The notes under the pieces were generated by a model. It was given only the letters and a program-made list of their open reading frames with translations. It searched no databases and was not told the DNA's origin. A stretch of DNA of 64,000 bases from positions 1 to 64,000 of the forward strand of contig JAFKHH010000012.1 in NCBI GenBank assembly GCA_017306865.1, in the 5' to 3' direction. Below are positions 58,691 through 64,000 of the stretch, piece by piece. How positions within the stretch are numbered: position 1 is the stretch's first letter; each line of letters starts with the position of its first letter. The position numbers and the translations under genes are program-made. This DNA comes from Filimonas sp. Lineage in GTDB: Bacteria > Bacteroidota > Bacteroidia > Chitinophagales > Chitinophagaceae.

Positions 58691-60478
58691 ATGAGACGAG
58701 TATTTTTCGCAATGATAGTAATATGCAGTTCTATCATTACAGCTTCTGCTCAGGGTACTTATACAAAGATAGAGCGCATGATACCAATGCGCGATGGCGC
58801 TAAATTGTTTACCGCTATTTATATACCAAAGGATAGTTCTGAAAAGCATCCTTTTTTAATGATGCGTACGCCATACTCTTGCGCGCCGTATGGAGAAGAT
58901 AAATATCGCCGTCTACCAACATCTTATGCAAAAGAGAATTACATCTTTGTTTACCAGGATGTGCGTGGCCGTTATATGAGCGATGGACAGTTCCAGGAAA
59001 TGACGCCTGCTATTGATAACAAACGTTCCGGTAAAGATGTGGATGAAAGCAGCGATGCATTTGATACCGTAGACTGGCTACTGAAAAATGTATCTAATAA
59101 TAACGGCAATGTTGGCATCTATGGCATTTCTTATCCGGGCTTTTATGCAAGCGCTTCTTTGCCTGACGCACACCCTGCTATTAAAGCTGTTTCACCCCAG
59201 GCGCCCGTTACGGATGAATTTGAGGGGGATGATGCAAACCATCGTGGTGCATTTTTCCTGATGGACAATTTTGGCTTTATGAACTTTTTTGATCATCCGC
59301 GTCCGCAACCGTGGAAGCAATATCCTTCTGTAAACGATAGCTTAAAGATCACAGATGTTTATAGTTTTTATCTGAACATCGGGCCAATCAAGAACCTGGA
59401 TAAATTATACTTCCACGGTAAAAGCCAGATCTGGAATGAATACCTGGCGCATAGTACAAAAGATGCTTACTGGCAAGCCAGAAATATTCGCCCACATCTG
59501 AAAAATGTAAAGCCAGCCGTACTGGTTGTTGGTGGCTGGTTCGATGCAGAAGACATGTTTGGTGCATTGAAGACATATGAGGCTATAGAAAAGCAGTCTC
59601 CTAAAAATGACAATCACCTTATCATGGGGCCGTGGACGCATGGCGCATGGGCAAGACCGGAGTGGAGCAAATTTGCCGGTTATAGTTTTGGCAGCAATAC
59701 AAGCGCTTATTTTCAACAAAAAGAAGTCGACTTCTTCAACTATTACCTGAAAGGAAAAGGCACAGGCAATTTCCCGGAGGCGACGGTGTTTGTTACAGGA
59801 TCTAATGAATGGAAGTCTTTTGATCAGTGGCCAGCAAAGGAGGCAAAAGCACAAACATGGTCATTGCTATCAGACAATAAGCTGAGTCTTACAAAAAAGG
59901 CTTCTACTGGTTATGATGAATACGTGTCTGACCCGGCAAACCCGGTTCCTTATATTGACAAAAAATCGGATGACCGTATAAATGAATACATGGCGGCAGA
60001 TCAACGGTTTGCTTATGATCGCAAAGATGTATTGCATTACGAAAGTAATGTGCTGGAAAATGATCTTACACTGATGGGCGCTGTAACAGCCAATTTATCT
60101 GCCAGCATTTCAGGAACAGATGCAGATTTCATTGTCAAATTAATAGATGTTTTACCCGACGGTACGCAGACGCAACAATTGGTTAGAGCAGAAGTATTGA
60201 GAGGCAAGTTCAGAAATAGCTTCGTAACACCAGAGCCATTTGTGCCGAATAAAGTTACCGCAGTAAAACTGGTTTTGAATGATGTGGCACATACATTCCT
60301 GAAAGGCCACAAGATTATGATACAGGTACAAAGTAGCTGGTTCCCGCTGGTAGACCGTAACCCGCAGAAGTTTATCAATATACCGGATGCAGACGCAAAA
60401 GATTTTCAGAAAGCGACAATACGCATTTACCACGATGCAAAAAATCCTTCTTCTATAGAGGTAATGACCCTGAATTAA
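58691..60478 (+). CDS. CocE/NonD family secreted hydrolase (X-Pro dipeptidyl-peptidase type)
   Basis: 595 residues from ATG 58691 with a signal peptide (RVFFAMIVICSSIITASAQ). FLMMRTPYSCAPYGEDKYRR, VYQDVRGRYMSDGQF and the nucleophile region VGIYGISYPGFYASASLPD match the S15/CocE hydrolase domain; GPWTHGAWARPEW carries the histidine, and the C-terminal beta domain (from about 440) fits the X-Pro dipeptidyl-peptidase C-terminal type. It may cleave acyl-amino bonds or peptides outside the cell. Monocistronic. Confidence 0.88.
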   Translation: MRRVFFAMIVICSSIITASAQGTYTKIERMIPMRDGAKLFTAIYIPKDSSEKHPFLMMRTPYSCAPYGEDKYRRLPTSYAKENYIFVYQDVRGRYMSDGQFQEMTPAIDNKRSGKDVDESSDAFDTVDWLLKNVSNNNGNVGIYGISYPGFYASASLPDAHPAIKAVSPQAPVTDEFEGDDANHRGAFFLMDNFGFMNFFDHPRPQPWKQYPSVNDSLKITDVYSFYLNIGPIKNLDKLYFHGKSQIWNEYLAHSTKDAYWQARNIRPHLKNVKPAVLVVGGWFDAEDMFGALKTYEAIEKQSPKNDNHLIMGPWTHGAWARPEWSKFAGYSFGSNTSAYFQQKEVDFFNYYLKGKGTGNFPEATVFVTGSNEWKSFDQWPAKEAKAQTWSLLSDNKLSLTKKASTGYDEYVSDPANPVPYIDKKSDDRINEYMAADQRFAYDRKDVLHYESNVLENDLTLMGAVTANLSASISGTDADFIVKLIDVLPDGTQTQQLVRAEVLRGKFRNSFVTPEPFVPNKVTAVKLVLNDVAHTFLKGHKIMIQVQSSWFPLVDRNPQKFINIPDADAKDFQKATIRIYHDAKNPSSIEVMTLN

Positions 60479-60554
60479 CATAGCTATTGGCAACTGGCAT
60501 GTTGTTCGCTACAATTTGCCAGTTGCTTTAATATTTAAATACAGAAGCTGACCT

Positions 60555-61205
60555 ATGCTTAAATACATCATTAGCACACTTACGTTCGTACTATTATACT
60601 CCTGCGGTACACAGAATAATAAACAACCAATAGCTGTAGATACAACAGCATTACCACTAAAACAGGCAGGGAAGGTAACTGAACCACATTTACAAAAAGA
60701 CACGCTACAGTTTGTTGACTTTGCGATGGACAAGTATTTCAACATTCCCTCGTTCATCGATAAGGCAGGTACTCTTATAGATCTTTATACAGAAGACACT
60801 GCTTTAAATAATGAGAAGCTCTATGGTAAAATAATGGAAGTAACCTCTACACCAGGCGCATTTAATGTAGATGATGAGGGAGATAAAAAAGAGGTGCATC
60901 CAAGGCTTATGCAGTATAAAATTTTGAATGCGCCACCTTATATGTCTTACAAACCGTTACTAACAATTATGGATGATATTGCGCACTTGCCACAGGTTGT
61001 ACAATCTAAACATAAAGCAGATGTATCTGTAGTGTGTGCTCCTAATCGTTCATTGAACGCTTATACATTAAGGGCCAGTTTAAGCAGTGAAAATTATCTT
61101 AGGCAGGAATATTTCCGGGTTTACCAGGTGCCCTCTTACCGGATCATGCATTACGATCAGCAGAGCGAGAAAGAAATACCCGTTGGTCAATGGCAGGTAA
61201 AATAA
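60555..61205 (+). CDS. Lipoprotein of unknown function
   Basis: 216 residues. Lipobox in IISTLTFVLLYSCGTQNNK (YSC), then a linker rich in threonine and lysine, then a mostly beta domain without known motif. Probably a surface or periplasmic lipid-anchored protein. It ends before a strong terminator shared with the convergent DUF420 gene. Confidence 0.65.
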   Translation: MLKYIISTLTFVLLYSCGTQNNKQPIAVDTTALPLKQAGKVTEPHLQKDTLQFVDFAMDKYFNIPSFIDKAGTLIDLYTEDTALNNEKLYGKIMEVTSTPGAFNVDDEGDKKEVHPRLMQYKILNAPPYMSYKPLLTIMDDIAHLPQVVQSKHKADVSVVCAPNRSLNAYTLRASLSSENYLRQEYFRVYQVPSYRIMHYDQQSEKEIPVGQWQVK

Positions 61206-61217
61206 TGTTCTGCAAAT

Positions 61218-61266
61218 AAAAAAGTGTAAATGCTAACCGGATTGACGGGAGCATTTGCACTTTTTT
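61218..61266. terminator. Bidirectional terminator between the lipoprotein and DUF420 genes
   Basis: AAAAAAGTGTAAATGCT and AGCATTTGCACTTTTTT pair across a 16-base loop, with one mismatch. Confidence 0.88.
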
Positions 61267-61285
61267 ATTGTTCCTCCTGGTGGCT

Positions 61286-61870
61286 CTAAGTATAGTAAGG
61301 ACTAATCATCCAGTAAACGATGGGGCCGGTAACGGCTACATAGAACCATAAAGGCCACGTATAGCGGGCTATTTTTTTATGTGCAGGCCATTCTGCAATC
61401 AATGCCCTATAGGCAGTAAACAGGATGAAAGGAAGTATGACTGCAGCTAATAAAATATGTGTACTAAGGATAATAAAATAGACTATTCGCATGCCGCCTA
61501 CTGCAGCTTTTTCGGCATCGGATACAATGCCATCATGATTGGCATCTCCAAAGCGGGCTTCGCCTGCGAGTAAGTGGTGAGCAATATATGACACAAGGAA
61601 AAGCACAGACAAGACAAGTGCTATCATCATTAGTTTCTTATGTGTAAGATAACGTTGCTTTTTTACTTCTACCAATGCCATTACTAACAGTACAGCTATA
61701 ATAGAGTTGAGCACGGCATTGATCTTGGCAAAGATGTGCACATCAAAGCCCAGGTTTACATTCAGCTTGAATTTTCCCAGCGCAACAACAACAGCAAAGA
61801 CTACAAAGGAAAAAATACCAATGAGCCATTTTGCCTGTTTATCGTTTTTTTGGATGGATGCTTGTAACAT
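61286..61870 (-). CDS. DUF420 membrane protein (CtaM-like)
   Basis: 194 residues with about five membrane helices. YLTHKKLMMIALVLSVLFLV with a following HHLL, IILSTHILLAAVILPFILF, and KIARYTWPLWFYVAVTGPIV are the conserved histidine-containing helices of DUF420/CtaM, a heme-copper oxidase assembly factor in related bacteria. It follows the SCO gene by three bases, so they are one operon with the oxidase subunits upstream. Confidence 0.85.
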   Translation of the reverse strand: MLQASIQKNDKQAKWLIGIFSFVVFAVVVALGKFKLNVNLGFDVHIFAKINAVLNSIIAVLLVMALVEVKKQRYLTHKKLMMIALVLSVLFLVSYIAHHLLAGEARFGDANHDGIVSDAEKAAVGGMRIVYFIILSTHILLAAVILPFILFTAYRALIAEWPAHKKIARYTWPLWFYVAVTGPIVYWMISPYYT

Positions 61871-61873
61871 ATT

Positions 61874-62686
61874 TTATGCAGCTTTTTGTTTCTTTTTGAA
61901 TAAAATGGTCAACACTACCACAACAACGAAAACGGCTACACCAAAGAAGATAGCCATTAGTACAGGATCGAATGGTAGCTTTCGTTTAGGGCCTTTTTCT
62001 TTTTCCAGCATCAGCACACCAATATCTCTTGCTAACTGGCCCAGGGAGGCTGAATCCAGGCCATTGTAATAGCCTCTTACATAGTGATCTTTGTCTATCA
62101 GTACAAAACGACTGGTGTGTACAAAATTGGGATCTATTGGCTCTTCGCTGAATTTATCAACCTTCAGTTCTTCAAAAGCGAACTTATAAATACTATCTTT
62201 TGAGCCGGTAAGCATCCACCAGTTATCGTGGTTCACACCATATTTATCCGCATACGTTTTCAGGCGTGCTACAGAATCCCGTTCGGGATCTATGGTAAAT
62301 GAAACAAACTGCACCACCGATGTGTCTATCTTATTTCTTACATCGCCTCCTTTAATAAAGGATTGTTGCAGCTTGGCCATGTTGCGTGTAAGCGCAGGGC
62401 AAATAGAGCCGCAACTGGTAAAGAAAAAGTCTGTAACGATTATTTTACCACTTGCATCATAGAGGTTCACCGTATCTCCCAACTGGTTTACCAGCCTGAT
62501 ATCTTTTACCACATGCCATACACTATCTGTCACTTGCTTGCCGTTTTCTATGCGCGTCTTCACTGTATCCAGCAGGTATTGCCTTGGGACAATGACAGCA
62601 TCTTTGCTGGCAAACTTCACAGCAAGGTAACTAAGCACAGGTATCAATATTGCGATGCAAAGGGCGAGTAATGCTTTTTTATTCAC
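61874..62686 (-). CDS. SCO family copper chaperone for cytochrome oxidase
   Basis: 270 residues from GTG 62686; longer frames run back through a terminator and are unlikely. One N-terminal membrane anchor (LLALCIAILIPVLSYLAV), then a thioredoxin-like domain with the copper motif FTSCGSICPALTRNMAKLQ (CxxxC) and a distal histidine (NFVHTSRFVLID), and a C-terminal helix followed by a basic tail. SCO proteins deliver copper to CuA of cytochrome oxidase. Promoter-like CACCTTTG lies about 40 bases upstream. Confidence 0.88.
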   Translation of the reverse strand: MNKKALLALCIAILIPVLSYLAVKFASKDAVIVPRQYLLDTVKTRIENGKQVTDSVWHVVKDIRLVNQLGDTVNLYDASGKIIVTDFFFTSCGSICPALTRNMAKLQQSFIKGGDVRNKIDTSVVQFVSFTIDPERDSVARLKTYADKYGVNHDNWWMLTGSKDSIYKFAFEELKVDKFSEEPIDPNFVHTSRFVLIDKDHYVRGYYNGLDSASLGQLARDIGVLMLEKEKGPKRKLPFDPVLMAIFFGVAVFVVVVVLTILFKKKQKAA

Positions 62687-62753
62687 TGGAATCTTTTTTA
62701 AATGAATGCAACTCAATTTCCCCGCAAAGGTGAGGAAAGTATTGATAAAAAAA

Positions 62754-62775
62754 CATCCCGCACTCAGGCGGGATG
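62754..62775 (-). terminator. Rho-independent terminator after the subunit IV gene
   Basis: Minus-strand stem CATCCCGC/GCGGGATG with six-base loop and a run of seven T; lies between the subunit IV stop and the SCO gene, so SCO and DUF420 form a separate unit or depend on read-through. Confidence 0.88.
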
Positions 62776-62815
62776 ACATTTATATAAAGAGTTATAACAT
62801 AATTTTCAGAAACCC

Positions 62816-63256
62816 TTATTTCATCTCCGGCGCTTCTTCACCATGTTTTTCCTTGTGCTCTTCTTTCTGCTCCATTTTCTGCATGCTTCTTTCCTTGTGG
62901 GAAGGATCATACGTATTTCTCAGGTTCTTGTAAGAGCTACCATCTGCAAGGAATGCAATGATAAACCAGATAAACAGCGTAAGTGGAACTACGATCGTCA
63001 TGATCATGTTCTTATTCTCGTGTTTCAGGTGCATGAAGTAACCTACAATAAAGTATGCTTTCCAGATCATCAGGATCACGATCACACCTTTCAGGAAGTG
63101 CCTAAAAAACCCTTCTTCCAGGTTAGCCTTATACATATAATAACCTATCGCTAACTCAACAATTGTAAGAATAGTGAGTATTATGGTAATGCGTTTTATT
63201 TCTTTTACACCGCCGCCGCTATGCTCTTCGTGATGTGCAGTTGTTGTATGTTCCAT
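62816..63256 (-). CDS. Cytochrome c oxidase subunit IV family protein
   Basis: 146 residues with three membrane helices and a charged, lysine/glutamate-rich C-terminal tail (the region from MEQKEEHKEKHGEE). The central GVIVILMIWKAYFIVGYFMH (with FMHLKHENK) is the subunit IV (COX4_pro/CyoD-like) pattern. Starts 31 bases downstream of the subunit III gene in the same operon. Confidence 0.85.
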   Translation of the reverse strand: MEHTTTAHHEEHSGGGVKEIKRITIILTILTIVELAIGYYMYKANLEEGFFRHFLKGVIVILMIWKAYFIVGYFMHLKHENKNMIMTIVVPLTLFIWFIIAFLADGSSYKNLRNTYDPSHKERSMQKMEQKEEHKEKHGEEAPEMK

Positions 63257-63287
63257 TCCGGTAATAGTTTAATACGTTTAAAAATGG

Positions 63288-63962
63288 TTAGATCAGGTAG
63301 AAACAAGTGAATACGAATACCCATACCAGGTCTACAAAGTGCCAGTACAAACCAGCTTTCTCAATCATCAGGTAGTGGCCTCTTTTCTCAAATTTATCCT
63401 GCAAAGTCATAATCAGCATAATAATGTTGATCACTACGCCAGAGAATACGTGGAAACCGTGGAAACCGGTGATTGTAAAGAAGAAGTTTGTAAAGTTACT
63501 TGTAGAAACTGTACCGTCGTGGTTAGGGAAAGGGTTTCTACCCCACCATGCACCTTCGTGGAACAGGTGTGTCCATTCCCAAGCCTGGCAGCTAAGGAAC
63601 GCCAAACCGCCTATAATGGTCAACACAAGGTTAATAACAACACCTCTTTTATTCATCTGGTGTCCTGCGTGTACTGCCAGTACCATCGTTACAGAACTGA
63701 TGATGAGAATGAATGTCATCAAGCTCACGAACAACAAAGGAAGACCGCCACCTAATCCCGGGAAGGAATTAAATACGTGATTCGGGTCAGGCCATCCGTT
63801 AGTAGCGAAGCGTGTAGTACCGTATGCTATAAGAAACGCTCCAAAAGTGAAGGCATCACTCATAAGGAAGTACCACATCATCAGTTTTCCATACTCTACA
63901 TTGAAAGGGCTTTTTCCGCCGCCCCACCATTTGGTTGCTGTTGTAGCTGTTGTAGTTGCCAT
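63288..63962 (-). CDS. Cytochrome c oxidase subunit III (heme-copper oxidase)
   Basis: 224 residues with five membrane helices. KLMMWYFLMSDAFTFGAFLI, CQAWEWTHLFHEGAWWG and FTITGFHGFHVFSGVVINII are the conserved subunit III blocks; the terminal YWHFVDLVWVFVFTCFYLI is diagnostic. Normally two subunit III genes or subunit I lie upstream, beyond the window edge. An exact promoter box lies just upstream. Confidence 0.93.
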   Translation of the reverse strand: MATTTATTATKWWGGGKSPFNVEYGKLMMWYFLMSDAFTFGAFLIAYGTTRFATNGWPDPNHVFNSFPGLGGGLPLLFVSLMTFILIISSVTMVLAVHAGHQMNKRGVVINLVLTIIGGLAFLSCQAWEWTHLFHEGAWWGRNPFPNHDGTVSTSNFTNFFFTITGFHGFHVFSGVVINIIMLIMTLQDKFEKRGHYLMIEKAGLYWHFVDLVWVFVFTCFYLI

Positions 63963-63985
63963 GTTTGTTCAAAAAATTTCGTTCG

Positions 63986-63993
63986 CAAATTTA
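63986..63993 (-). promoter_or_regulatory. -7 promoter element TAAATTTG for the oxidase subunit III operon
   Basis: Minus-strand TAAATTTG matches TAnnTTTG exactly, 23 bases before the subunit III start codon. Confidence 0.55.
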
Positions 63994-64000
63994 TTCGCTC

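Noticed and set aside
62687-62779. ATG 62779 as start of the SCO gene
   Set aside because: That frame begins inside the upstream gene's terminator; GTG 62686 is the sensible start.

Overview
The window reads as chromosomal DNA of a Bacteroidota bacterium, most likely of the Chitinophagaceae or close relatives (order Chitinophagales). The reasons are the recurrent promoter box TAnnTTTG in front of genes, weak or absent Shine-Dalgarno sequences, many secreted and lipid-anchored proteins, and families typical of that phylum: the Bacteroidota Hcp/TssD tube protein, DUF3078, DUF2911, DUF5522, DUF6624, TIGR02757, DUF420 plus SCO plus cytochrome oxidase subunits, and a deoxyhypusine synthase-like protein. 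I see no insertion sequence, prophage or CRISPR array. Most of the window is core or near-core genome, densely coded on both strands.

Layout. 1-8 kb: the N-terminal part of a type VI secretion tube protein (minus strand, cut by the window edge), a pair of zinc-ribbon membrane proteins (one a CPBP protease), a Crp/Fnr regulator with an azoreductase, a TPR protein, a deoxyhypusine synthase-like enzyme, and an overlapping three-gene set (GT87, GT2, NodB-type deacetylase) that looks like a polyprenyl-phosphate amino-sugar pathway. 8-17 kb: secreted hydrolases, ACP phosphodiesterase, DUF2911, cystathionine gamma-synthase, TIGR02757, DinB, and a GH9 glycoside hydrolase fused to a polysaccharide deacetylase. 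17-31 kb: a desaturase, FAH-family and flavin reductase genes, an SDR, a glycosyltransferase with an LpxH-like phosphoesterase, a patatin-like membrane protein, a DUF1003 gene broken by one amber codon, heme A synthase, RNase HII, TsaC-like protein and a JmjC-type cupin.

31-43 kb: a gene-poor kilobase full of hairpins, an acetyltransferase, tRNA-Lys(CTT) beside a degenerate tRNA, guanylate kinase, an HSDL2-like SDR, an unpaired 2-oxoacid:ferredoxin oxidoreductase beta subunit, and the complete oxidative pentose phosphate set (gnd, zwf, pgl), followed by an AT-rich trio of secreted proteins, two of which share a C-terminal TPR module. 43-64 kb: amidase, acyl-CoA dehydrogenase-type flavoproteins with a MarR regulator, glycosyltransferase, a peptide-type ABC permease, an Lrp regulator, a short tRNA/tmRNA-like RNA, a HisKA protein without an ATPase domain, trmB with DUF5522, an alkyltransferase-like protein, a CocE-type hydrolase, and a cytochrome oxidase assembly cluster at the right edge.

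The most unusual signal is between the genes. More than a dozen intergenic gaps are filled with imperfect inverted repeats built from a few recurring short words (AATTGTT/AACAATT, TTTATAAAG/CTTTATAAA, GTTTCA/TGAAAC, CACGATT/AATCGTG, ACATCGTAC/GTACGATGT, GTGAGTGG/CCACTCAC, and words like ACGCAGAGAACGCAAAG). They usually begin next to a stop codon, sometimes wrap around an ordinary terminator, and are combined as mosaics. I list them separately and regard them as the best candidate for a poorly described element system.
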